A stretch of DNA of 64,000 nt from Nitrosarchaeum sp. (GCA_025699025.1 JAILWJ010000003.1:216192-280191); one strand, 5' to 3'; numbered from the stretch's first letter, positions 41,557 to 49,185 are shown. Numbers and translations are program-made. The notes: generated by a model from the sequence alone, not told the origin.

Positions 41557-42640
41557 AAAAACAATAAACTCTGTAGTACTTGGATCCGTAATAGCAGTCA
41601 TTGTAATCGGCTACATTATGATGAATTACACTCCAATGGGTGCCACATCAGGTGAAGACAAGAGTTTTGATATTACTGCATTTCAGTGGGGATTTGAGCC
41701 GCAATTCATTGAGGTAAACAAAGGAGATCATGTCACTTTCAATCTTGCAACTGATGATGTAGCTCATGGGATTGCAATTAATGAATATCAGATCAATGAG
41801 CCAATTATGGTAGAAAAAGATGCCAAAGTGGAATTTACTGCAGACAAGACAGGAACTTTTGAATTTTATTGTTCAATACCTTGTGGTGCAGGACATGATC
41901 AACAAGGAGGATTTCTAATAGTCAAAGACCCATCAGTGCAAGAACCAGAGAAAGTAATTTTAACTTCAGTCAAATCAGATGAAGTGATTACTGTTGATGG
42001 AACAATAGATGACAAATGGAATGATGTTGCTGATGCAATATTTTCAACAGTGTATGTTCATGAAAATCGTCAAGTGGTAGCTAAATCATTAAACGATGGA
42101 GAGAGGATCTATTTCTTGCTTCGTTGGCAAGACGATGATGCAAATAATGACGGTACAACTGAAACTGATAGAATTGCTTTGGGTTTTGATATTTCTGGAA
42201 ATTCAGATATTGCAATGGGTGCAGCTGGAGTTCCACATGTCACAGTTCCTCAAAGAACAATAGGGGAAGGAGTTGTAGATATTTGGCACTGGAAGGCATT
42301 TGATAGTCACACCAAATCCCCAAATGTGATAGATGATGAGTTTGCTGGACCATTTGAGCAACTAAAAGATCACTACTACAGAGATGATGATAACAATCAA
42401 GGAGGGGAGAACAATCTTACTGCAGTTGGTGTTTATGACCCTACTACAAAAGAATGGATAGTTGAAGTCTCACGATCCCTTCTCACTGAAGATATAGATG
42501 TGACAGGATTTGGAATGATGGATAAGCAGTTTACAGTTGGAGAGGAATACAAAATAGGATTTGCTATTTGGGATGGAGGACAAGGAGAAACAGCAGGGAA
42601 TCATGCTGTAACTGATTGGGGTGTTTTGAAAATTGATTAA
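41546..42640 (+). CDS. CuA-like (COX2-type) domain fused to ethylbenzene-dehydrogenase-like heme domain
   Basis: A 364-residue protein: N-terminal membrane anchor (10-27), then a cupredoxin domain of the COX2/NosZ type at about 40-128, with His74 and CSIPCGAGH (Cys109, Cys113, His117). The Met ligand of classical CuA is missing, with Gln in the expected place. Residues about 140-364 look like the EB_dh/DOMON-like heme-b domain (VDGTIDDKWNDVADAIFSTV, RIYFLLRWQDDD, W..EVSRSLLTE, FAIWDGGQGE). A protein with copper and heme sites on the outer face suggests electron transfer or a terminal reductase role. Confidence 0.75.
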   Translation: MASKKTINSVVLGSVIAVIVIGYIMMNYTPMGATSGEDKSFDITAFQWGFEPQFIEVNKGDHVTFNLATDDVAHGIAINEYQINEPIMVEKDAKVEFTADKTGTFEFYCSIPCGAGHDQQGGFLIVKDPSVQEPEKVILTSVKSDEVITVDGTIDDKWNDVADAIFSTVYVHENRQVVAKSLNDGERIYFLLRWQDDDANNDGTTETDRIALGFDISGNSDIAMGAAGVPHVTVPQRTIGEGVVDIWHWKAFDSHTKSPNVIDDEFAGPFEQLKDHYYRDDDNNQGGENNLTAVGVYDPTTKEWIVEVSRSLLTEDIDVTGFGMMDKQFTVGEEYKIGFAIWDGGQGETAGNHAVTDWGVLKID

Positions 42641-42661
42641 GATTTTCAGGAAGTGCAGGAA

Positions 42662-42811
42662 ATGGTAAAAGATCTAGTTTGCAATATGGATGTAGATGAA
42701 AAAAAAGCAGCAAAAAAAGAATACAAGGGAAAGATATACCACTTTTGTAGCCCTACATGTCAATGGGCATTTGATATGAATCCTGAATCATTTATAGAGG
42801 CAGAATCATGA
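42662..42811 (+). CDS. YHS-domain mini-protein
   Basis: A 49-residue protein: MVKDLVCNMDVDEKKAAKKE, YKGKIYHFCSPTCQWAFDMN, PESFIEAES. It is a single YHS domain with three Cys, closely resembling the N-terminus of the copper ATPase at 31467. It probably carries Cu or Zn in the cytoplasm. The stop overlaps the glutaredoxin-like start (ATGA). Confidence 0.8.
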   Translation: MVKDLVCNMDVDEKKAAKKEYKGKIYHFCSPTCQWAFDMNPESFIEAES

Positions 42812-43041
42812 AAGTAGAAATTCTCACCACTCCGGGCTGTTCTAATTGCAGTGTTGTGGAAAAGATGTTAGACGAGATGAAAATACCATACGATGTAATT
42901 GATGTAACTGAAAAACCAGAGTATCTGGAAAAATATCCAATTTACACGGCTCCAGGAGTTGTAATTGATGGAAAACTAGAGTTTACAGGCGTTCCAAAAA
43001 AACAAGAACTTGTTGAGAAGCTAAAAGCACAGGTCTTGTAG
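42808..43041 (+). CDS. Glutaredoxin/thioredoxin-like protein
   Basis: A 77-residue protein with a redox CxxC at residues 11-14 (TTPGCSNCSVVEKMLDE), a thioredoxin fold pattern and the TAPGVVIDGKLEF block with the cis-Pro. It resembles small archaeal glutaredoxins. As the last gene of the operon it could supply electrons to the CcdA-like protein or keep copper-site Cys reduced. Confidence 0.85.
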   Translation: MKVEILTTPGCSNCSVVEKMLDEMKIPYDVIDVTEKPEYLEKYPIYTAPGVVIDGKLEFTGVPKKQELVEKLKAQVL

Positions 43042-43100
43042 ATTGTCAATAAAAAAAGTCCCAAATAATCAATGCATACAAAAAATATGCTAACAATTAC

Positions 43101-43134
43101 GATTTTGTTAAATTTAAAGTATTTACCACATTTC
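43101..43134 (-). promoter_or_regulatory. Second copy of the 34-bp promoter element
   Basis: It matches 29958-29991 with one mismatch. It lies between the convergent glutaredoxin-like and CDF genes and points (minus strand) into the 3' end of the copper/redox operon, where I see no ORF. It may drive an antisense RNA, or be a relic of a lost Met-rich gene. Confidence 0.5.
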
Positions 43135-43165
43135 GTAATTGATTCTAAAAATATAGAATAATAAT

Positions 43166-43783
43166 TTACGATTCAAATTTTTTTAATTCACTTTGAGCAT
43201 CTTTAATGATTGACCAAGACGATTGAAGAAAGAGACTAGCGATAATTCCTGCAGCTATAAGATCAGGCCAGGATGTATTTGTCCAAAATACTAAACCAGC
43301 TGCAACTACTACAAGAATATTTCCAAGTGCGTCATTGCGACTAAAGAGCCATACTGCACGAACGTTTGCATCACCTTTTCGATGTGGAAGCAATATGATG
43401 ACTGCAATAATATTGATCAAAAGTGCACCGATACCAAAAACTCCCATCAGTCCAGCTTCTGGAGTATGCAAAACTTGTGTACGATAAATTGTGTAACCAA
43501 GTATTGCTATCCCCATCACACCAAGAAATATTCCTTGAATGAGAGCTGAGCGAGCTCTCAATTTAAGACCCCATCCTATTGCAAGCAATCCTAAGAATGT
43601 GATAGAACCATCACCGAGAAAATCAAGTGCATCAGCTTTGAGTGCTTGAGAATCTGCAAGGAACCCTCCAATCATCTCAACAATTCCGTAACCTACATTG
43701 ATCAAAACAACTATCCATAATGCCTTACGATATGCAGGAGTTATGTGAGAAAGATCTTTTGGTAAATCGTCATCATCTGGCAT
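43166..43783 (-). CDS. Cation diffusion facilitator (CDF) transporter
   Basis: A 205-residue, six-helix membrane protein: WIVVLINVGYGIVEMIGGFL, DSQALKADALDFLGDGSITF (Asp pairs of the metal site in helix 2), and AVWLFSRNDALGNILVVVAA with NDxxGN in helix 5. It lacks the cytoplasmic C-terminal domain, so it belongs to the short form. It is likely a Zn2+, Co2+ or Cd2+ proton antiporter. It is minus strand, convergent with the copper/redox operon. Confidence 0.85.
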   Translation of the reverse strand: MPDDDDLPKDLSHITPAYRKALWIVVLINVGYGIVEMIGGFLADSQALKADALDFLGDGSITFLGLLAIGWGLKLRARSALIQGIFLGVMGIAILGYTIYRTQVLHTPEAGLMGVFGIGALLINIIAVIILLPHRKGDANVRAVWLFSRNDALGNILVVVAAGLVFWTNTSWPDLIAAGIIASLFLQSSWSIIKDAQSELKKFES

Positions 43784-43815
43784 TAAATCACCATATCAGG
43801 ATTTGGATTGAGTTT

Positions 43816-43920
43816 TCATTTTTTATGATTCCCAAACAAACAAAAAATACAAACATCATAGTAGACATTTGATATATTTCGTTCACATCCACATATACAA
43901 GGACATTTTTTGTTACTCAT
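43816..43920 (-). CDS. 34-residue Cys-rich peptide
   Basis: ATG to TGA encodes MSNKKCPCICGCERNISNVY, YDVCIFCLFGNHKK: CxCxCxC and then CxxC, enough for a zinc or Cu(I) site. It lies between the CDF transporter and the first Usp gene on the same strand. Confidence 0.45.
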   Translation of the reverse strand: MSNKKCPCICGCERNISNVYYDVCIFCLFGNHKK

Positions 43921-43933
43921 TTTTTGATATTAT

Positions 43934-44368
43934 CTATTTTATAATTAAAACAGGACATTTAGCTGACTGGCATACAGCATTACTCACACTACCTAAAAGA
44001 AATCTGTTAAATCCTGTCTGTCCATGTGAGCCAATTACAATTAGATTGATTTTTTTAGAATCAGCAAAACGAAGAATCCGTTTTGAGATGGATTTTGCCT
44101 CAAGAATGTGAATAGAAAGCGAAACATCAGAGTCCTTTGCTGTCTTTTCTAATTTTGAGAGAAACCCCATTGCAAATTTCTTGGCATCTTTTATTATTTT
44201 TTCATTTACTCTTTTATCAACATACCAAGCTCCAAGATTTTCTTTTTCTAAACAAGTTAAAACATTAATTTTAGCTTTCTTTCTTTTTGCAATTCCTAAT
44301 GCCGCATTAAATGCCTTGACTGAATAAGATGAACCATCAAAAGGCACTAGAATATTTGTTATTGCCAT
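43934..44368 (-). CDS. Universal stress protein (copy 1 of island pair)
   Basis: A 144-residue Usp: ITNILVPFDGSSYSVKAFNA at the start, and the ATP motif GSHGQTGFNRFLLGSVSNAV (G-2x-G-9x-G-S) followed by CPVLIIK. It lies 3 bases after its tandem paralogue. It is probably an ATP-binding stress protein carried as cargo with the copper genes. Confidence 0.9.
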   Translation of the reverse strand: MAITNILVPFDGSSYSVKAFNAALGIAKRKKAKINVLTCLEKENLGAWYVDKRVNEKIIKDAKKFAMGFLSKLEKTAKDSDVSLSIHILEAKSISKRILRFADSKKINLIVIGSHGQTGFNRFLLGSVSNAVCQSAKCPVLIIK

Positions 44369-44371
44369 GTC

Positions 44372-44806
44372 TTATTTTACCACCATTACTGGAACATTTG
44401 CATTATGTGCTACATCATTTGCAACACTTCCCAAAATAACCTTGTTAAGACCAGTTCTGCCATGAGATCCAATTACAATTAGATCAAATTCATGAGATTT
44501 TACGTAATTCCTAATTGCTTTTGATACAGAAGGATTATGTAATATTCTTAATGAAAGAGGTATGCCTTTTTTGATTGCAGCAGTTTGAAGATGTGAAACT
44601 AGTTTTTTCAGGGTTTTGTTTTGTTTTTCTAGAACTTCTTTGTTTAATTTCATTGAAAAACCAATAGAAGGTTGGTATATGCCTGTTACAACCGTAACTA
44701 GAGTTATTTTACTTTTATTTGGTTCTGCAATATCTAACGCACTATTGAAAGCTCTATTTGAAAACCCCGAAGCATCATACGCTACTAGGATATTTTTTAA
44801 ATCCAT
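44372..44806 (-). CDS. Universal stress protein (copy 2 of island pair)
   Basis: A 144-residue Usp: LKNILVAYDASGFSNRAFNS, with ATP motif GSHGRTGLNKVILGSVANDV and the end VPVMVVK. It is the upstream gene of the pair and has the same length as copy 1. The two are diverged paralogues, so this is an old tandem duplication. Confidence 0.9.
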   Translation of the reverse strand: MDLKNILVAYDASGFSNRAFNSALDIAEPNKSKITLVTVVTGIYQPSIGFSMKLNKEVLEKQNKTLKKLVSHLQTAAIKKGIPLSLRILHNPSVSKAIRNYVKSHEFDLIVIGSHGRTGLNKVILGSVANDVAHNANVPVMVVK

Positions 44807-44918
44807 ATTGATTATAATGTAAATTCGCTTGTTATTAACTCATAATACCATATTCATTCTTGAACCCATTAAAGTAGATTCATTGTTAGCAGAACGAATC
44901 ACACCGTATATGATGTAA

Positions 44919-44935
44919 AATGAGAATTTCTCATT
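44919..44935. promoter_or_regulatory. Inverted repeat upstream of the Usp pair
   Basis: AATGAGAA-T-TTCTCATT is a perfect 8-bp inverted repeat with a 1-base centre. It lies in the gene-free stretch 44807-45095, about 115 bases before the Usp start codon. It may be an operator. Nothing else is recognised in this stretch. Confidence 0.35.
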
Positions 44936-45095
44936 AAATCTTTGAGCGAGATTTACAAAATCACATCTACACTCTATCGCGGGTAAGGCTCGATTGAGTT
45001 GCTACTTTGTTCAGTTTCGTTGTGAGTTGTTATGATATCAGGTTCCACGATCTAGAAAAAGTATTGTAGTGAGTTTCTAAATAATTTTAAAATTA

Positions 45096-45921
45096 TCATT
45101 CAGTTATTATTGGAATATCAAATGGCATCAACTGCTCTGCTCTATCCTGATAATATTGTACAGCATCAGGTAACATCTCATAAACAGCAGATCTCAAACT
45201 AACTTTCAGAGCATGTTCTGCATTACCTATCCCCATACCAGCATAGGGAATCTCTGAGTTCATCAATATTGCTCTGCCCATACGTAATCTATCTTCTAAT
45301 GGTAAATCATCCATATCATCAGCCAGAACTACAATATCTCCTCTAGCATGAGAATCCCACCATAATGGATTCTCAAGAGTAGGAGCTTTTCGTGCATCCC
45401 ATTCATAAATACCTGGCTTTTCAAAAACCACTTTATCATTTCCAAAAGGAGGGATAACAGGTCCAATCCAAGTTAATTCATGTTCTTTTGCTATTTCGCC
45501 AGTACCTGACTCTTGAATCCGTATAGTTTCAGGAGTATGATTAACAAAATTTATTGTGTTGTTATCAACATGTATAATCAGATCAGATGGCTCTGCTTTT
45601 GAGTGATTTCCATCTTCAGGAAAGACATGTATTGTTTGCGGGTAACTAAGAATATCCACAAGTGACAATTCTTCTGATGTATCAAAAAATGTCAGTTGTG
45701 TTATGGCATAATAATTAACACGGTTAGAATGCGCAGAAGCTTCTATGAGATAAGAATTGCCATCAGTTGCATTAATCACACAAATACCAAACATCATCTT
45801 TTTTCAAGGAACCTGAATCAAATGTCACCTTGAATTGTTTCTCATTATTATCAATACAATAGAAAACTAAGCCTAGATCCTTATTGTGTAATTCAGTATT
45901 TAGTTTCTTTTCTGAAATCAT
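45096..45921 (-). pseudogene. Frameshifted, truncated paralogue of the 4830-6260 envelope gene
   Basis: The frame at 45096-45797 (233 residues) aligns with the C-terminal half of the protein at 4830-6260 (EWDARKAPTLENPLWW, QLMPFDIPII). Upstream, a 49-codon frame from an ATG at 45921 aligns with the preceding segment and breaks in a run of six A (near 45795-45802). Removing one A would join ...FDSGSLKK to MMFGICVINATDGN. Even when joined, it lacks the paralogue's N-terminal anchor. It is probably a decayed copy; a slippage-dependent or sequencing-error case cannot be excluded. Confidence 0.65.
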
Positions 45922-46127
45922 AATGATTAATTGTTTTAGGGATTTAAAAGACTAGGTCTAGAGGAATTTTAAAAAATACTAGATGGTGTACAGGGTAGAC
46001 CAATAAAATTATTTTATAAATGCCTTATTTCAAACCAACCAAAATTTAGGATAATTGATTTACAATCTAACTCATAATTTTGTCCATTCATGTTTCTTCC
46101 TTTCTTCTCTTCTTCAAATAATGGTTT

Positions 46128-47321
46128 TCAATTGTTTGGCAATACAGCATCACTAGTTTTTTTATTTTCTTGGCGTGCTATCCAGTCCATGATTTTTGCA
46201 TTGTCATCTTTGACCTTTTGAAGTTCTGATTTTTCTTGCTTTAGTTGTTCATTTTCCAGTCGCATTCTCTCATCATCAGAGATGGTTAGAAATGGAATTG
46301 CCTTTTGATATTCTGAAAATCGCTCAAAGTCTTCTTCTTCATATCTCTCATAGCTTGATTCTAGTGCCACCTTGTGTCCCATCATGTCCTCCTTGTCTGC
46401 AAAATTCACCTTTGCCCGTCTAAGCATTGTGTTAAAGTATTTCCTGAATCCATGATCCAGTTGTACCTCGTATCTTTTCTTACCTGGAATCATATTATTT
46501 CTCAACCCTAGATGTTCAACTATTTTTTTGACTCTTCTTGAGACTCCGCCGTGTTTCAATCTGGCAGGATAGGGCAGTCTTTCTTGGGCCAAAAGAGGAT
46601 CAGAGGGCAATGGTTCTGCAAAGAACTTGCTTTTCCAGTATACTTTGTAGATGTCCATCAAATTGCAAAATTCAGGTGTGATATGGGTCCAGTATTCCTC
46701 TGCATCTCCATGATATACACGCAATGCACCACCTTTGTACGTCCCATCATCATTTTTGAAAACCACAACGTCACTCCAAGTGAAATAGTCCCATGCTTCC
46801 AATCGAAATCCGCCTGATGAGAATCCTACAATGATCATCTTGTCTGTGATATCCTCACAATGAACTATCATCTTTTGAATTTCAGTTCTTGTGTATGCCC
46901 TGTCTTCACTTTTTGTTTCCTTTGGCATCATTCTGTCTATCAAATACCAAGAAAAGTCAATCTCATTTGCACGCAGCAAAGTCTTGATTGGTTTTAGTCT
47001 GTTTCTTGATGTGTTTGGATTTAGTTTCTTATCATCAATCTGTTGTTTTAGTGTCATGACATAACGTTTGATTTTATTTTTTCCAGCGTTAGGATCTTTT
47101 CGAATTAATTCAACAAAATTATTCACTAGTATTGCAAATTTCTTTTCTGGAAGCAGTTTTCTTTTCTGCTGTGATTTTTCCCAATCATAGTTTGGATTGA
47201 GAAACATCTCTAGCTGTCCTGCATATTTTTTCTTGGTTACCTTGTCTCTAATTGCTGTGATGTAATTCTCGTACGGCGTAATCTCAGAGAACTCATCTAG
47301 AGGAGAGTCTTGCTTGCTCAT
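46128..47321 (-). CDS. int: Tyrosine recombinase (integrase) of the island
   Basis: I start at the ATG at 47321 (MSKQDSPLDEFSEITPYENY), 397 residues; the longer TTG frame reaches into the tRNA. The N-terminal part is a SAM-like DNA-binding region. The catalytic residues are visible in order: Arg in SSGGFRLEAW, H-x-x-R in LDHGFRKYFN, the GH of MMGHKVAL and the nucleophile Tyr in SSYERYEEED. A C-terminal coiled coil (LENEQLKQEKSELQKVKDDN) follows. It lies 48 bases from the tRNA 3' end, the usual place for an element integrase. Confidence 0.9.
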   Translation of the reverse strand: MSKQDSPLDEFSEITPYENYITAIRDKVTKKKYAGQLEMFLNPNYDWEKSQQKRKLLPEKKFAILVNNFVELIRKDPNAGKNKIKRYVMTLKQQIDDKKLNPNTSRNRLKPIKTLLRANEIDFSWYLIDRMMPKETKSEDRAYTRTEIQKMIVHCEDITDKMIIVGFSSGGFRLEAWDYFTWSDVVVFKNDDGTYKGGALRVYHGDAEEYWTHITPEFCNLMDIYKVYWKSKFFAEPLPSDPLLAQERLPYPARLKHGGVSRRVKKIVEHLGLRNNMIPGKKRYEVQLDHGFRKYFNTMLRRAKVNFADKEDMMGHKVALESSYERYEEEDFERFSEYQKAIPFLTISDDERMRLENEQLKQEKSELQKVKDDNAKIMDWIARQENKKTSDAVLPNN

Positions 47322-47368
47322 GGCATCTTTCCTATGATCATGGGACCAAATAAAGGAGATACTAGGGT

Positions 47369-47386
47369 ATGGGCCCAAAGGGCTTC
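47369..47386. mobile_element. Proximal attachment site in the tRNA 3' end
   Basis: 18 bases (atgggcccaaagggcttc) covering the 3' acceptor strand and the 3' part of the T-arm of the tRNA(CAT) gene. It is repeated with one mismatch at 28175-28192. Confidence 0.7.
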
Positions 47387-47443
47387 GATCCCTTGGCTCA
47401 CCGGTTATGAGCCGGTTACTCTACCAAGCTGAGTTATGGGCCC
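47370..47443 (-). tRNA. tRNA with CAT anticodon (elongator Met or Ile2)
   Basis: Minus-strand cloverleaf: acceptor GGGCCCA/TGGGCCC, D-arm ACTC/GAGT, anticodon stem ACCGG/CCGGT with loop CTCATAA, T-stem AAGGG/CCCTT, discriminator A. The anticodon stem lacks the three G-C pairs of an initiator. The T-loop reads ATCGAAG, with A where T54 is expected. It is the integration target of the island; its 3' part would derive from the element. CCA is not encoded. Confidence 0.88.
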
Positions 47444-47484
47444 TAAGCAGATGAAATTTTACTTAGGTATAAAATGTTATGAGC

Positions 47485-48117
47485 CTAACAATATGCTTCG
47501 TAACAACTGTCAAGTAACAGGTTTTGTGCAGAAATTGACTTGTCTGCAATTTCAATCAAATTATCTTTGTCAGTAGATACGTTCTCAAGAATATGTCTCC
47601 AAGCTGCAGCATGTCTAATGTCAGCTTCAGTGTGAAGTTTAAAGTACTCAGTAGCGTCTTGGCTTGACATGCCATAGAATTCTGCCAGTCCCTCCAACTT
47701 TGTTTGGCTAATTTTGGGTATTTCTTTTTCAAACGCATACATTGCGCACGAACCACCCTCATAGGTGTTCATCAGTTGTGCCAGATCAGAAACTGCATGT
47801 TGTGTTTTTGGAAGACCTTCATACTGCATTAATTCTTCTTCAGATATCCCTAGTGTTCCAGCGAATCTAATCCATGGCTGTATATGCTCAGATTCCTCTT
47901 TCTGGTTTGCAACAAGTTCACTTATTTCAGATGGCGGGGCTTTTTCAATAATAGGAGTCATAAAGCTTGGAACAGACTTAACTAGTTGAAAATATTCTTT
48001 TGAATATCCAGCTAAAGAATCGAGAGTTAATTTTCCATCAGACCACATTTCATAAAATGGGTGTTTGAGTAAGCTTCTTTCTTCAATCATTTGATCAATG
48101 TGTTTTATTAGATTCAT
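47485..48117 (-). CDS. TenA/PqqC-like (CADD-type) oxygenase-fold protein
   Basis: A 210-residue, all-helical protein of the heme-oxygenase-like fold: HPFYEMWSDGKLTLDSLAGY at the start, then Glu/His-containing helices EESEHIQPW, YEGGSCAMYAFEKEIP and LHTEADIRHAAAW, which could hold a dimetal site. The sequence is closest in pattern to CADD-type proteins, proposed to make p-aminobenzoate for folate-like cofactors, rather than to TenA. It ends in a Cys (CYEAYC). It flanks the island on the core side. Confidence 0.6.
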   Translation of the reverse strand: MNLIKHIDQMIEERSLLKHPFYEMWSDGKLTLDSLAGYSKEYFQLVKSVPSFMTPIIEKAPPSEISELVANQKEESEHIQPWIRFAGTLGISEEELMQYEGLPKTQHAVSDLAQLMNTYEGGSCAMYAFEKEIPKISQTKLEGLAEFYGMSSQDATEYFKLHTEADIRHAAAWRHILENVSTDKDNLIEIADKSISAQNLLLDSCYEAYC

Positions 48118-48196
48118 GACACAACTCCTTATTTGCCAATAAAAAATCTTTGTGGTTTACAAAAGATTTTATGGACAAAATACCAAATTTTCTTGG

Positions 48197-48290
48197 GTTC
48201 CAGTGGTGTAGACCGGTCAAGCATACTGCCCTTTCAAGGCAGTGATCCCGGGTTCAAAATCTAACGATGAAAATCCCGGCTGGAGCACCA
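48197..48290 (+). tRNA. tRNA-Glu (TTC) with a 15-nt T-loop intron
   Basis: Acceptor GTTCCAG/CTGGAGC, anticodon stem CTGCC/GGCAG with loop CTTTCAA (anticodon TTC), T-stem CCGGG/CCCGG. The T-loop region carries 15 extra bases: removing them leaves the normal loop TTCAAAT. The extra part can fold with TTC/GAA and ATC/GAT pairs around a TAAC loop, with 3-base bulges on opposite strands, much like a bulge-helix-bulge splicing site. CCA is encoded, unlike in the other two tRNAs here. Confidence 0.88.
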
Positions 48291-48333
48291 AGATTTAATT
48301 ACTAATGAAAAAGTTTTTGGAGTAGGCACAATC

Positions 48334-49185
48334 TTGGACAGGAAAAATATCGAGATTAATCCTTTGCTTGAAACATATGGTAACTACATAAAGAAAATAG
48401 ACCATGCCCTAGACAAGGAACTATCATTGTATTCAGAATCAGAGTTCATCGAGCCTCTAAAGTATTCCTTAGAGGGAGGCAAGAGGATCAGACCCATAAT
48501 TCTGACTCTGTCTGCAGAATGTGTAGGAAAAGTTGACGATAACACATTGGCAGCATCATGCGCTGTCGAGTTTTTGCACATGGAATCAATCATTCATGAC
48601 GACATTATTGATAATGAAACTATGCGTAGACAAAAGGATCCGTTTCATATCAAGTACGGGTATAATACCAGTATTCTTACAGGCGATTTTGTTTTGGGAT
48701 TAATTCTGGCAATATCTTCTAGGTTAAACAATCCAAGAATTACAAAGGATTTGGCGACAACTGCAATGCTAATGAGCGAAGGCGAGATGATCGAAAATAG
48801 GCTGGAGACAAGCGAGGATGTGACATTTGATGACTATCTCAAAGTAATCGAATACAAGACAGCCACTGCATTTGAAGTTGCTGCAAGAATAGGAGCAATC
48901 ATTGCCAACGGTACAGAAGAGCAAATTGAAGCCCTTACAGAATACGGAAGAAATATCGGTATTGCTTATCAGATAAGAGATGACTTGTTAGATTGGAAAA
49001 ACGAAGACAAGCTGTTTAATTTTCTAATCAAGAAAAGCTCTGATCCCAGAGATGTTTTTAACAAGATGGAAGATCTCTTGAAAGAGTATTCTGAGAAGGC
49101 AAGAGCAGGTTTGAGAAAAATTCCAGACAACAATGCAAAAGCAAATCTAGAAAATCTAATTAAATTTACAACCTTTAAGGCGTAA
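48334..49185 (+). CDS. Polyprenyl (geranylgeranyl) diphosphate synthase
   Basis: A 283-residue all-helical prenyltransferase. The first Asp-rich motif is HDDIIDNETMRR (Asp89, Asp90, Asp93) and the second QIRDDLLDW; GGKRIRP is the substrate-binding block. It makes the C20 (or C15) chain for archaeal ether lipids. It is somewhat shorter at the C-terminus than many family members. The start is a TTG (MDRKNIEINP). It overlaps the convergent nuoN end by 11 bases. Confidence 0.9.
   Translation: MDRKNIEINPLLETYGNYIKKIDHALDKELSLYSESEFIEPLKYSLEGGKRIRPIILTLSAECVGKVDDNTLAASCAVEFLHMESIIHDDIIDNETMRRQKDPFHIKYGYNTSILTGDFVLGLILAISSRLNNPRITKDLATTAMLMSEGEMIENRLETSEDVTFDDYLKVIEYKTATAFEVAARIGAIIANGTEEQIEALTEYGRNIGIAYQIRDDLLDWKNEDKLFNFLIKKSSDPRDVFNKMEDLLKEYSEKARAGLRKIPDNNAKANLENLIKFTTFKA

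Larger units (their letters stand above)
28175..47386. mobile_element. Integrative genomic island carrying copper and redox genes
   Basis: Bounded by 18-bp direct repeats, of which one is the tRNA 3' end, with an integrase at the tRNA end: the classical arrangement for an element inserted by a tyrosine recombinase. The size is 19.2 kb. Its cargo includes Met-rich proteins, a copper ATPase, a cupredoxin/CcdA/CuA-heme operon, a CDF transporter, stress proteins, a nuclease and a K+ channel. Metabolic genes (AMP phosphorylase, prs, phaC) are also inside, so it may be composite. No replication or conjugation genes are seen. Confidence 0.7.

Noticed and set aside
47321-47378. Longer integrase start (TTG in the tRNA 3' end)
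   Set aside because: It would translate part of the tRNA gene; the ATG at 47321 gives a normal N-terminus.
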